Positions 45,569-54,866 of a DNA stretch of 64,000 nt are shown piece after piece. The stretch is from Microvirga sp. SRT01 (GTDB lineage Bacteria > Pseudomonadota > Alphaproteobacteria > Sphingomonadales > Sphingomonadaceae), in contig JAGSNX010000001.1 in NCBI GenBank assembly GCA_018139225.1, forward strand, positions 558,001 through 622,000. Direction: 5' to 3'. The notes beneath the pieces were generated by a model that saw only the letters and a program-made list of their open reading frames with translations, had not been told where the DNA came from and ran no database searches. A program made the position numbers and the translations under genes. Position 1 is the stretch's first letter. Every line of letters starts with the position of its first letter.

Positions 45569-46382
45569 GTCTAGGTGTATGATCCCGTGGTTGATGGTGC
45601 GATCCTTCTGCTGGAATGGAAGGAGGCCGTGTGGGACAAGTTCGTCATGGGAGCGCCACGATCACGCCCGCCGTCTGAGCAGCAATACGGCCGTCGCAAG
45701 CTTCGCTCGCGACGCTGAGCCGTGAGTTGGGGATCAACCCAAGACAGTCGCGAAGTGGCGCAAGATGGCAACGGCCGGTATCTGAAGACCGGTCAAAGGC
45801 CGCTCGCTCAACAACCCTGACGCAAGCGGAGGAGACAATGGTTGTGGCGTTCCGCCGACACACGCTGCGGCCGTTGGACGACTGCCTCTACGCGTTGAAG
45901 CCACCGATCTCGCACCTGACCCGGTCAGCTGCATCGTTGCCTCCAGCGGCACGGCGTCTCCCGCCTGCCGGACATCGAAGGCGACAAGGCCCTCTTGAGC
46001 GAAGTCGAAGGGAGCATTCAGTTTGCCGAGCAGCCCCGTTCCCTCACCGCCCTGATCGCGTCAGATGCGCTTCGACATGATCTGCTAGGCGGACGGCATT
46101 GAGCATCGGCTCACGAAACCGGACCACCTGTGGACCATGGCCCGGTTGAGCAAATGAGCCGCACCATAAAGAAGGCAACCGTCGAACGCTTCCACTACGG
46201 GGAGCCACGGCAAGTTGCGGACGCACCTCGGCGACTTGATGGCCGCCTATAATTTAACCCGCTGGCTAAAGACGCTCAGCAGCCTCACACCCTACGATTA
46301 CATCGCCAAGATCTGGACGTCAGCGCCAGACCGGCTCATCGTCCACCCGATCCACCAGATGACGGGACAAAACACCTAGTGA
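45569..46382 (+). mobile_element. Decayed IS481-family element with both ends
   Basis: Terminal inverted repeats are visible: CTAGGTGT at 45571-45578 followed by ATGATCCCGT, and the complementary ACACCTAG at 46372-46379 preceded by ACGGGACAA. Inside, on the plus strand in broken frames: GQVRHGSATITPAV, SLATLSRELGINPRQSREVA, VVAFRRHTLRPLDDCLYALK, then a deletion, then MSRTIKKATVERFHYGEPRQ and YDYIAKIWTSAPDRLIVHPI, the classic IS481 C-terminus. The ~815 bp length and several shifts show it is inactive. Confidence 0.85.
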
Positions 46383-46872
46383 CTGATTATGCGGCAGCGG
46401 GCGATGACGTACCTTCCGATATTCCGCGTTTGGAAAAGCCTTTTTGGCAAGTTGATCTTGCCGCTCGGGTGAACGACCTGCTGCGCCCTACTCCCGACTC
46501 CACAGCACATCTGCACGTCGTGAAATAGACACTTGGTTGACACTAGCATTGCCACTTGGACGTGAAAGACGGAGCCGCTGACCGCGGCTCCATTGACTGA
46601 TTGGATGTTTTCTGAGGCCAATCATCTGACGGGAGGCGTCGTCTTCTTGGCATCGTGCCTCCAAGACGTGATGACACACAAGCGGTCACTCCGCGCCTTA
46701 ATCCAGCCTCCCACAACGAGACGTCCGTTGCATCCGAGGCGAGCGGCCGCTCTGAAGCGAGCCACGGCTTACGATCGTCTGGTCGCGCAAGCCGTCAATG
46801 GAGCTCGGCCCCACCTGACGAAGGTCGCGATCATACGGGCACTCCTCTACGCCTCAATGTGCCCGAAACCAG
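46383..46872. other. Intergenic stretch right of the IS481 remnant, no gene seen
   Basis: Open frames overlap on both strands without ribosome sites, signal peptides or familiar motifs. No inverted repeats or tRNA-like fold noticed. Confidence 0.5.
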
Positions 46873-47538
46873 CTACGTGTGGGCGTAGAGCAGCCATTGC
46901 CGCAGCAGCATTGTCACCTCTCCCGGCCTCTCCATCGGTGAGAGGTGGCCGCAGTGATGCAACTCATGGAACTTCGCAGGGGGAATGCGGTCGGCCAGTT
47001 CGCGCGCATCGGCGGGCAAGCAAATCCGGTCCCGATCGCCAACTGCGACGAGTGTTGGCACGTGAACCGCGGCGATGGCGGGTTCGATATCGGGCCGGGC
47101 CAACAGCGCGCGCTGCTGACGCTCGAACACATCGGCACCGACTCGTTCCGCCATCGCCTGTACCGGCCCGCTGATGATCGATGTCAGCATCGGGTCGGAG
47201 TGCGGCGCGGTCGCCAGCATGCCCTGCTCCCCTACCGTTCGTGGCCGCATCTGCATCGTCGCGCGGGTGCCGAATAATGCGATACGATCGATCCGGTCCG
47301 CCGCCTGACGCACCATTTCGAGCGCGACGTAACCGCCCAGACTAACCCCGGCGACGGCAAAGCGCGGCGGCGCATAGGCCAGCACGCGAGCCGCCATGCC
47401 GGCCAGTGTATCGTCCACTGTCAGATCACCCAATTCAGGATGCGCGACGTCGCCGAGATCGACGACCTGTCGCGCCCACAGTTGCCCGTCGCACCCCATC
47501 GCGGGAAGCAGAACCAGCGGCATCGGCTTGTGGATCAT
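46873..47538 (-). CDS. Alpha/beta-hydrolase fold protein
   Basis: 221 aa, cytoplasmic. Nucleophile elbow GVSLGGYVALEM (Ser), late Asp in VGDRDRICLPAD and His in LHHCGHLSPMERP complete a plausible triad. Resembles small esterase/lactonase-like hydrolases; the substrate is not predictable. The start overlaps the stop of the AbrB-type gene, so it ends the tricarboxylate operon. Confidence 0.85.
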   Translation of the reverse strand: MIHKPMPLVLLPAMGCDGQLWARQVVDLGDVAHPELGDLTVDDTLAGMAARVLAYAPPRFAVAGVSLGGYVALEMVRQAADRIDRIALFGTRATMQMRPRTVGEQGMLATAPHSDPMLTSIISGPVQAMAERVGADVFERQQRALLARPDIEPAIAAVHVPTLVAVGDRDRICLPADARELADRIPPAKFHELHHCGHLSPMERPGEVTMLLRQWLLYAHT

Positions 47539-48611
47539 GATGTGGGTTCCTCACGGGTTGGACGGAAGGCGAACGGCGCCGCGACGAGGACGATAACGAC
47601 GCGGGCGAGGTGGTGGACGATGACGACGCCGGGTTCGAGCGCGAGGCTGAGCGCGACCATGCTCATCTCCGCCAACCCGCCCGGCGAATAGGCGAGCGCC
47701 AGCAGCGCTGGGTCGAGGCCGGTGGCACGGCCGAGGATCAGCGCGAAGGCGAAGGTGAGCGCGAGGAGGATCAGCGTCGATCCCGCTGCCAGCGCGAGTA
47801 TGCGGACGAACGCGCGCAATGTCAGGCCGCCGAACCGGCAGCCGATCGTCGCCCCCAGCCCGACCTGCGCCGCGGCGAGCAGCCAGCCGGGCACGCGGAA
47901 ATCGGTGATGCCGGTCGCGTGCAGAGTCGCACTGACCGCGAGCGGTCCCATCAGATGCCAGGCCGGCAGGCGCAGCGCGCGGCCGATCAGCAGGCCGACG
48001 ATCATGCTGCCGCCGCCCCAGAGCAGCAGGGACACGTCGGGCCACGCCGATGCCGCGGTCACCGGGGTCGCCGGCACCGCGGCGGGGGCGTGGACGTGAC
48101 GGATCACGAACGGCAGGGTGAACACGACGAGGAATATCCGCGCGGCGTGTATCAGCCCGACGGTGCGCTCGTCCGCACCACGCTCCCCACCCATCAGCAC
48201 CATCTCCGCGATCCCCCCGGGCATGCCCGCGAAGTAGGCGGTGGCGGGGTCGAAGCCGGCGACGCGCCGGAACCATGCGACGCAGGCCAACGCGGCGATC
48301 CCGAGAAAGACCGGCAACATCGCCAGCGGCAGCCACCATTCGCGCGCCGTTTGCCACAGGCCGGGATGAAAGGAGCAGCCCAGCACCACCCCGATCACCG
48401 CCGCCATCGGCCGGCGTGTCGCCGCGCCGGCCGCGACCGGCAGCCCGGCGATGCTGGCGAGCGCACAGGCCGCCATCGATCCCAGCACCCAGGGGAGTGG
48501 CGCGCGGATCGCCACGAACGCGGCGCCGCCCGCCGCACCCACGGCGACCGCCGCCGCGAAGCGTAGGACGATGCGCGCGGCATCGCCGTCCGGGACGAAG
48601 CGCCTGCTCAT
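47535..48611 (-). CDS. AbrB-type membrane protein (putative transporter)
   Basis: 358 aa with about ten hydrophobic segments arranged as two repeats: PLPWVLGSMAACALASIAGL, FDPATAYFAGMPGGIAEMVL in the first, and PAWHLMGPLAVSATLHATGI, LALAYSPGGLAEMSMVALSL in the second. The PGG(I/L)AEM pair is the family signature (often annotated as ammonia monooxygenase AbrB-like). Transported compound unknown; its place behind CitMHS suggests an organic acid or metal-linked solute. Confidence 0.88.
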   Translation of the reverse strand: MSRRFVPDGDAARIVLRFAAAVAVGAAGGAAFVAIRAPLPWVLGSMAACALASIAGLPVAAGAATRRPMAAVIGVVLGCSFHPGLWQTAREWWLPLAMLPVFLGIAALACVAWFRRVAGFDPATAYFAGMPGGIAEMVLMGGERGADERTVGLIHAARIFLVVFTLPFVIRHVHAPAAVPATPVTAASAWPDVSLLLWGGGSMIVGLLIGRALRLPAWHLMGPLAVSATLHATGITDFRVPGWLLAAAQVGLGATIGCRFGGLTLRAFVRILALAAGSTLILLALTFAFALILGRATGLDPALLALAYSPGGLAEMSMVALSLALEPGVVIVHHLARVVIVLVAAPFAFRPTREEPTS

Positions 48612-48636
48612 CCGGCCCCCCTCGCCTTTCTCCTCC

Positions 48637-49938
48637 TCACCCGATGAAGGGGAAGGCGAGGACCAGCATGCCGACCACCGTCATAACCGTGCATACGAGA
48701 ATGGCCGGCACCAGCGTGAACCGCTGGTGATCCGCCAGATCGACGCCGGCGAGGCTGACGAGCAGGTAGGTCGACGGAACCAGCGGGCTGAGCAGATGGA
48801 CCGGCTGCCCCATCAGCGAGGCGCGCGCGATCGCCATCGGCTCCACCCCGTAATGCGTCCCCGCCTCCGCCAGGATCGGCAGCATCCCGAAATAGAAAGC
48901 GTCGTTCGAGATGAAGAAGGTGAACGGCAGGCTGAGCAGCGCGGTGATCGGCGCCATGTACGGCCCCAGCGCGGGCGGGATGAAGCCGACGACCTCCTTG
49001 CTCATCGCCTCCACCATGCCGGTGCCGGCCAGGATGCCGGTGAAGATGCCCGCCGCGAAGATCAGCGATACGACCGACAGCACGTTGCCGGCATGCGCGG
49101 CGATCCGCTCCTTCTGTTCGGCGACCTGCGGATAGTTGACGATCATCGCCACCGCGAAGGCGAGCATCATCAGCACCGACAGCGGCAGGATACCCGATAC
49201 CAGCCCGGCGAGCAGAAGCACCGTCAGCGCGGCGTTGAACCAGCGCAGCTTCGGCCGGCGCGCCTCCGGGAACTGCGACACGGCCATGCCGCTGAATGCG
49301 GTCGGCTCGTTCGACTTCACGTGGCCGATGCGCGCGCGCTCCTTGCGGCCGAACCAGATTGCCAGCCCGACGAGGAAGGCGAGCCCCGCGAGCATGCCGG
49401 GGATCAGCGGCAGGAACAGTGTTGCCGGATCCAGCTTCAGCGCGCTTGCCGCGCGTGCGGTGGGCCCGCCCCAGGGGGTCAGGTTCATGATGCCGCTGGT
49501 CGCCATCAACAGGCAGCACAGATACAGTCGGTTCATGTCGTACCGCTTGTACAGCGGCAACAGCGCGGCGATCGTGATGATGTACGTGGTCGACCCGTCG
49601 CCATCCAGGCTGACCATCGCGCACAAGGCAACGGTGCCGATCAGGATCTTCAGCGGGTCGCCGTGGACGAGGCGCAGCAGCCGGTTGACCAGTGGATCGA
49701 ACAGGCCGGTATCGGTCATGATCGAAAAGAACAGGATCGCGAACAGCAGCATGACGCCGGTCGGCGCGAGATTCTTGATCCCCTCGATCATCATCTCGCC
49801 GACGCCGCCCGCAAAGCCGGCGATCAGTGCGAAGATGGTGGGGACGACGATCAGCGCAACGAGGGGTGTCATGCGCTTGGTCATGATAAGGGTCATGAAG
49901 GTGGCGACCATCAGGAAGCCGTACAGGGCAAGGCTCAT
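48637..49938 (-). CDS. CitMHS-family citrate/metal symporter
   Basis: 433 aa, about twelve transmembrane helices. Family features: VSLDGDGSTTYIITIAALLP, LTPWGGPTARAASALKLDPA, SLPFTFFISNDAFYFGMLPI and GQPVHLLSPLVPSTYLLVSL. CitM/CitH proteins import citrate complexed with Mg2+, Ca2+ or similar ions with protons. Starts 37 bases after the porin stop. Confidence 0.93.
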   Translation of the reverse strand: MSLALYGFLMVATFMTLIMTKRMTPLVALIVVPTIFALIAGFAGGVGEMMIEGIKNLAPTGVMLLFAILFFSIMTDTGLFDPLVNRLLRLVHGDPLKILIGTVALCAMVSLDGDGSTTYIITIAALLPLYKRYDMNRLYLCCLLMATSGIMNLTPWGGPTARAASALKLDPATLFLPLIPGMLAGLAFLVGLAIWFGRKERARIGHVKSNEPTAFSGMAVSQFPEARRPKLRWFNAALTVLLLAGLVSGILPLSVLMMLAFAVAMIVNYPQVAEQKERIAAHAGNVLSVVSLIFAAGIFTGILAGTGMVEAMSKEVVGFIPPALGPYMAPITALLSLPFTFFISNDAFYFGMLPILAEAGTHYGVEPMAIARASLMGQPVHLLSPLVPSTYLLVSLAGVDLADHQRFTLVPAILVCTVMTVVGMLVLAFPFIG

Positions 49939-49975
49939 GCGATGCTTCCTCGATAGGTGGTGGAGCCGGACGGCA

Positions 49976-51478
49976 TCAGAAGGTCACCGCGACGCGCGCA
50001 CTGACGGTTTCGCCGTCGTCGGGGCCGATGAAGGCGCCGCTACGATTGTCGGTGTTCCAGTGGATCGCGTTGACCTGAATGCGGGTGAAGCTGTTGAGAT
50101 ACCAGTTGACGCCGACCGTCGCCGCCCAGCCCTCTCCGCCGGTCAGCAGGTCGGTATAATCGAGGTTCTCGTAGCGCGCGGTCAGCTCGATCGCGCCCGG
50201 CCCGCCCTCGAACAGGGGGTCGAGCACGCGCGGCTGTCCGAAGCTGCCGAGGCGCGGATTGTACGGCGGCAGGTCGCCAGTGATGAACCAGCCACCCGAC
50301 AGGCTCCACGCCTTGCTGACGAAATCCGGTCGGCCACCGTCGAGCCGTGCGTTGCGTCGCCCGGCCTCTCCCATGATCCAGACCGGTCCGGCATAGCCGC
50401 CCAGTTCCGCGCCATAGCCGGTGGTGCCGGTGCCGCCGGTCAGCGGCCCGCTCGACACGCGCAGCGCGCCGTTGAAGCGACCGCCGATCACCGTGTTGCG
50501 GGTCAGCGTCGTCGCCGCGCTCGACAGCGACTCGTCGAAGCCCCACAGGCCGAGGTGGAGCACGCCGCGATCGGTCTTGATCGGGTTCCAGTGGACGCGC
50601 CCGAGCAGCGTGCGGCTGTCGCTGACCGCCTGATTGCCGTCGACACGGTCGCCGGTGATGGTGAGCGACGCGTGCCCGGTCTTCCAGAACAGGCGCGGCA
50701 TGATGCCGAGACCGTAGAAGCCGCGTTGCGGGATGATCGCGGTGGAGACGGTGCTGCGTTCCATGAACGGCGTCGAGTCCGACCCCGTCGACCCTTCGAA
50801 CGCGCGATCGTTGAACAGGTGGCCGGCGCGCACGTCATAATCGAGGCCGGGCGCTATGCGGTTGCGCCAGCCGATGAAGGCGGTGACGACATCGACCTCG
50901 TTCTCCGAAAAGTCGCTCTCGAACTGATAGAAGAAGTGCGTGCCGACGCCGCCTTCCAGTCCCAGCCGCAGTGCGCGCATGCCGGTGGTGGTGATGTTGC
51001 GGTCGTCATATCTCGACCCGAAGCTGGAGCTGACATCGGTCAGGATGCGGCCACGCGGCTTGAACGTGTAGACGCCGTCGGCCGAGTGGAACACCGGCAG
51101 GCCCGCGCCCCACTCGGTGGTGACGCCGGCATCGTTCGCCTCCCGCGCCCGGCCGACGTCGCGCTCGGCCGGTCCGGGCGGAACGAGTTGCGGCGCGAAC
51201 GGCGCAGTGACCTGAGGGCGACGGGTCTGCTGCGCGACCTGCACCGGCGCGGGGGCGCTGGCGGAGGTGGTTGCCACCGTACCTGGGGTGGCGGGCGCCG
51301 GCATGGCCGCGATCTGTTGCGCGCCCTCCAGCCGGTCGAGACGCGCCTTCAATGCCGCGATCTCCGCGGCCTGCGCGCGGACGAGGGTCGCCAGTTCGTC
51401 CGCGCTCGGCGTCTGGGCCAGCGCCGGGGTGGCGACGACGAGCGCGATCAGCGCGCAACCGGTTCGCAACAGGGTCAT
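49976..51478 (-). CDS. OprP/OprO-type outer-membrane porin
   Basis: 500 aa. Signal peptide ALIALVVATPALA, a short N-terminal coiled coil (DELATLVRAQAAEIAALKAR), a linker, then a 16-strand-like barrel typical of the phosphate-selective porin family ending in VSARVAVTF. In this context it is likely to admit citrate or another anion. The start overlaps the stop of the solute-binding protein gene. Confidence 0.9.
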   Translation of the reverse strand: MTLLRTGCALIALVVATPALAQTPSADELATLVRAQAAEIAALKARLDRLEGAQQIAAMPAPATPGTVATTSASAPAPVQVAQQTRRPQVTAPFAPQLVPPGPAERDVGRAREANDAGVTTEWGAGLPVFHSADGVYTFKPRGRILTDVSSSFGSRYDDRNITTTGMRALRLGLEGGVGTHFFYQFESDFSENEVDVVTAFIGWRNRIAPGLDYDVRAGHLFNDRAFEGSTGSDSTPFMERSTVSTAIIPQRGFYGLGIMPRLFWKTGHASLTITGDRVDGNQAVSDSRTLLGRVHWNPIKTDRGVLHLGLWGFDESLSSAATTLTRNTVIGGRFNGALRVSSGPLTGGTGTTGYGAELGGYAGPVWIMGEAGRRNARLDGGRPDFVSKAWSLSGGWFITGDLPPYNPRLGSFGQPRVLDPLFEGGPGAIELTARYENLDYTDLLTGGEGWAATVGVNWYLNSFTRIQVNAIHWNTDNRSGAFIGPDDGETVSARVAVTF

Positions 51479-52548
51479 CGTATGTCGGCTCCTTCGACGA
51501 GGATGGCGTTCCAGTCGGCGAGGAAGCGCCGACGCTTGATCGAATCGAGGTTCACGAGCAGCTGCGGTCCGACGCGGATCGGCCGGGCCCGGTCAGGCCC
51601 CAGTCGCGGCGCGCGAACGTCGGCGCGGACCGGCAACAGCCATTGCCGCGCGAGCAGCGGCTGACCGGTGCGGGACAGCAGGAAATCGAGGAACAGCTTC
51701 GCCGCGGCAGGACGGCGGGCGTTGCGCGCGATGAACGCGACGCGCGACGCCACGAGCACGTAGTCGCGCGGAAACACGACCCCGATCCGCGGGTCCTTGC
51801 GCGCGCGGGTCAGCGCATAGGGACCGACGACGTTGTACGCGATCGCGGCGCGCCCGGTGGCGACGGCATCCAGCATTGGTTCGGTCGTGCGCGACAGCAA
51901 CGGTCGCGTCGTCGCCATCGCCCGCAACAGCGACCCTGTGTCGCGCGTGATCGCGTAATCCTCCGTCAGGTACAGATACCCGACGTTGGACCGCGCCGGA
52001 TCGTAGGTTGCGACGCGGCCATTCAGAGCGGACCGGCGATCCCGCAACAGCCGCTCGAACGCCTCATGCGTGCGCGGCACGCTGGCCGACGGAATCAGGC
52101 GCTTGTTGTAGACGAAAGCGACAGGCTCCGACGTGACGCCGTAGCCCATGTTCTTCCACACCGCGGCCGGCGGCAGCGCCGGCTTCTCGGGGCTTTGATA
52201 GCTTTGCGCATAGCCGTCGTTGATCAGCTTGGCCTGAAGATCCATCGCGGACGACCAAACCAGATCGGCAGTCGGCCGGTGTGCGCGCGTTTCCGCCACC
52301 ACCCGGCGATAGATGTCGCTCGATTCGAGTTCACGGTACTGGACGATCACGCCGGGATAGGTGCGGCGGAACGCCGCGATCACCGCCGTCATCGCCGCAG
52401 CATCGGCATTGCCGTAGACGCGGACGCCGCGCTCGGCGCGCGCCTCCGCGATCAGCGCGTCGTAGGATCGTGGATAGCCGGCGGGCCGCTGCGCCGATGC
52501 GGGCACGGCGAGGCAGAATACCAGCATTAGCAAGAACAGGGGACGCAT
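51475..52548 (-). CDS. Orphan periplasmic solute-binding protein
   Basis: 357 aa. Signal peptide LFLLMLVFCLAVPASAQ, then a type 2 binding-protein fold similar to iron/tricarboxylate-type extracellular binding proteins: RGVRVYGNADAAAMTAVIAA, FRRTYPGVIVQYRELESSDI, SNVGYLYLTEDYAITRDTGS. No ABC permease or ATPase lies nearby. It is divergent from the two-component system and first in the operon with porin and CitMHS, so it may work as a ligand sensor for the kinase rather than as a transporter subunit. Confidence 0.88.
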   Translation of the reverse strand: MRPLFLLMLVFCLAVPASAQRPAGYPRSYDALIAEARAERGVRVYGNADAAAMTAVIAAFRRTYPGVIVQYRELESSDIYRRVVAETRAHRPTADLVWSSAMDLQAKLINDGYAQSYQSPEKPALPPAAVWKNMGYGVTSEPVAFVYNKRLIPSASVPRTHEAFERLLRDRRSALNGRVATYDPARSNVGYLYLTEDYAITRDTGSLLRAMATTRPLLSRTTEPMLDAVATGRAAIAYNVVGPYALTRARKDPRIGVVFPRDYVLVASRVAFIARNARRPAAAKLFLDFLLSRTGQPLLARQWLLPVRADVRAPRLGPDRARPIRVGPQLLVNLDSIKRRRFLADWNAILVEGADIR

Positions 52549-52649
52549 CGTTCAGGCTCCTCTCGCTTCCCGGCTCTGCGTTCGGGTAAGTCGACAAGGA
52601 TGGGCTACACGGGCAAGCTGTCATCAACCTTTCACGGGCGATACTGACA
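52549..52649. promoter_or_regulatory. Divergent promoter between transport operon and two-component system
   Basis: 101 bases between the binding-protein start (-) and the response-regulator start (+). Probable target of the regulator itself. No convincing repeat pair could be picked out by eye. Confidence 0.4.
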
Positions 52650-53315
52650 GTGAGGATCTTGATCGTCGAGGATGATGCGCCGCTGGCCCGCAGCATCGTC
52701 GCGCTGTTGCGCACCGCCGGCCATGCGATCGATCACGTCGCGACCGGCGCGGACGCGCTGATGGTCACCGCCGACGACGTCTACGCGCTGGTGATCCTCG
52801 ACGTCGGCCTGCCCGATATCGACGGATTCGCCGTGCTCCAGACGCTGCGGCGGCGCGGGCAGCGCGTGCCCGTGCTGATGCTGACCGCGCGCGACGCACT
52901 GGACGACCGTGTCCGCGGTCTCGATCTCGGCGCCGACGATTACCTCCGCAAACCGTTTGCGCCGGAGGAGCTGGAGGCTCGCATCCGCGCGCTCGGCCGT
53001 CGTCGCGGTGGCGATCCGACGCCGGAGCTGGCGGTGGGAACGCTCGCACTCAACCGCTCTACCGGCGAAGCGCGGGTAGGCGACCGGCTGCTCGACCTGC
53101 GCCGTCGCGAGTGGACGGTGCTCGATGCGCTGGCCACCCGCGCTGGGCAGATCGTGACGCGGGAAACGTTGCAGGCGGAGGTCTTCGGCTATGACGAGCC
53201 GGTCGGCCCCAATGCGCTGGAGGTGAACATCACCCGGCTGCGCGGCAAGCTGGCCCCGGACGGCCCGACGATCCGGACGGTTCGTGGCGTCGGGTATCTG
53301 CTCGATGCGACCTGA
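52650..53315 (+). CDS. OmpR-family response regulator (TctD-like)
   Basis: 221 aa starting with GTG. Receiver domain with acidic pocket VEDD, phosphoacceptor Asp51 (VILDVGLPD), Thr in LMLTARD and Lys in LRKPF; C-terminal winged helix (LRRREWTVLDALATRAGQIV; NALEVNITRLRGKLAPDGPT; IRTVRGVGYLLD). Controls, by inference, the divergent tricarboxylate operon. Overlaps the kinase gene by 11 bases. Confidence 0.95.
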   Translation: MRILIVEDDAPLARSIVALLRTAGHAIDHVATGADALMVTADDVYALVILDVGLPDIDGFAVLQTLRRRGQRVPVLMLTARDALDDRVRGLDLGADDYLRKPFAPEELEARIRALGRRRGGDPTPELAVGTLALNRSTGEARVGDRLLDLRRREWTVLDALATRAGQIVTRETLQAEVFGYDEPVGPNALEVNITRLRGKLAPDGPTIRTVRGVGYLLDAT

Positions 53316-54723
53316 GCCGCGCCACCGCGCGCTGGCGCTGCGGACGCGGCTGTTCACCGCGATGCTGGTGCCGCTGCTGGCGATCGCGGTGCTGCTGGGG
53401 CTGGCCGGTGCGACGCTGATCGCCGACGTGGTCCGCCGCACCAACGACCGCGTGCTCGGCGGCGCGCTGGGGGCCATCGCGGAGACGGTGGAGGTGGAAC
53501 GGGGCGAGGTGACGTTGGACCTGCCCGCCGCCGCGTTCGGGATGCTGGAGAACAGCGAGCGCGACAACGTCTATTACCGCGTCGCGGTCGGCGAGCGGCT
53601 GTTGACCGGCTATGCCGACCTGCCCGCGCCGGCCGTCGGCACGGTCGAGATCGACACGCCCGGTTTTCGGTTCGCGACCTATCGGGGCCAGAAAATCCGC
53701 ATCGCCGAGGTCCGCCGCGCGCTGCCGCGGATCGACAAGCCGGTGATCGTGCAGGTTGCCGAGACGCTCGACGGGCGTGCCTCGCTCCAGCGACGGTTGA
53801 TGATCGCGCTGCTGGTGGGCGAGATCGTGCTGGTCGGCATGGCGATGCTGCTGATCCGGCCGGCGCTGGCCTGGAGCCTGCGTCCCCTCGCCCGGCTACG
53901 CAGCGCGGTGGAGGCGCGCGACACCCGCGCGACGCCCGACCTCTCCCCGTTGCAAGCCGGTCTTCTGCCGGCCGAGCTGCGCCCGCTGTCCGATGCCTTC
54001 GATCATCTGCTCGCACGGCTCGATACCGCCACCGCCGGGGTTCGCCGCTTCACCGCCGACGCATCGCACCAGATGCGCACGCCGCTCGCGGTGCTGAAGG
54101 TGCAGGTCGCGCTGGCCCGGCGCGGCGACGTGCGGGCGCTGGGCGAGATCGCCGACGCCGCCGACCGGCTGGAGCGGCTGGTGACCCAGCTTCTCGCTCT
54201 GGCGCGAGCGGAAGAGGCGGGCACATCGCCGCCGGTGGAACGCGTCGACCTGCGCGAGGTCGCCATCGCCGCCATCAACCGCCGCATCCACGATGCGATC
54301 GAGGCCGGGGTGGAGGTGCAGCTGGACGCGCCCGACGCGGATGTCATCATCGCCGGCCATCGTACCCTGCTCTTTGAAATCGTGTCGAACCTTCTCGACA
54401 ACGCGATCCGCTACATCGGTACGGGCTCGTCGATCACCGTCACCATTGTCGGTGGCGATGCATCCGCGTCGATCGCCGTGGCCGACGATGGTCCCGGTAT
54501 CGGCGACGGGGACTTGCGACGGCTGGGCGAAAGATTCTTGCGCCTCAGCACGAGCGCTGGGCGGGAGGGCAGCGGCCTGGGTCTGGCGATCGTGCGATCG
54601 GCGGCGCAACGCTTGGGCGCACAGCTCCAGTTCACCAATACAAAGCCGGGGCTCCGCGTGACGCTACGCTTTGCAGATCTAGCTGATCCAGCGGCGCAGG
54701 TGCCCATTCCTCCTACACAATAA
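53305..54723 (+). CDS. Sensor histidine kinase (TctE-like)
   Basis: 472 aa from ATG 53305. Two transmembrane helices (MLVPLLAIAVLLGLAGATLI and LMIALLVGEIVLVGMAMLLI) flank a periplasmic domain of about 130 residues; then HAMP, H-box ASHQMRTPLAVLKVQ, N-box EIVSNLLDNAIRY and G-boxes DDGPGIGDGD and GREGSGLGLAIV. The layout matches TctE-type kinases that sense tricarboxylates. Confidence 0.94.
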   Translation: MRPEPRHRALALRTRLFTAMLVPLLAIAVLLGLAGATLIADVVRRTNDRVLGGALGAIAETVEVERGEVTLDLPAAAFGMLENSERDNVYYRVAVGERLLTGYADLPAPAVGTVEIDTPGFRFATYRGQKIRIAEVRRALPRIDKPVIVQVAETLDGRASLQRRLMIALLVGEIVLVGMAMLLIRPALAWSLRPLARLRSAVEARDTRATPDLSPLQAGLLPAELRPLSDAFDHLLARLDTATAGVRRFTADASHQMRTPLAVLKVQVALARRGDVRALGEIADAADRLERLVTQLLALARAEEAGTSPPVERVDLREVAIAAINRRIHDAIEAGVEVQLDAPDADVIIAGHRTLLFEIVSNLLDNAIRYIGTGSSITVTIVGGDASASIAVADDGPGIGDGDLRRLGERFLRLSTSAGREGSGLGLAIVRSAAQRLGAQLQFTNTKPGLRVTLRFADLADPAAQVPIPPTQ

Positions 54724-54866
54724 AAGGTGGCTCAGACCCGGGCAGCCGGGGCGCGATATCCGCCTTCCAACTTCCGCCGTTCGCTCATCTACCTACCCGC
54801 ACGCCATTTCGCCCGAGGCAAAACACGCCTCAGGCAAAGCCATCTGCCGATTGGCAGCGGTTGCCC

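Noticed and set aside
46593-47174. 193-residue plus-strand frame
   Set aside because: Its second half is antisense to the alpha/beta hydrolase; the first half has no protein-like features.
49136-51664. 842-residue plus-strand open frame
   Set aside because: Spans the antisense of the CitMHS and porin genes; no ribosome site or domain.
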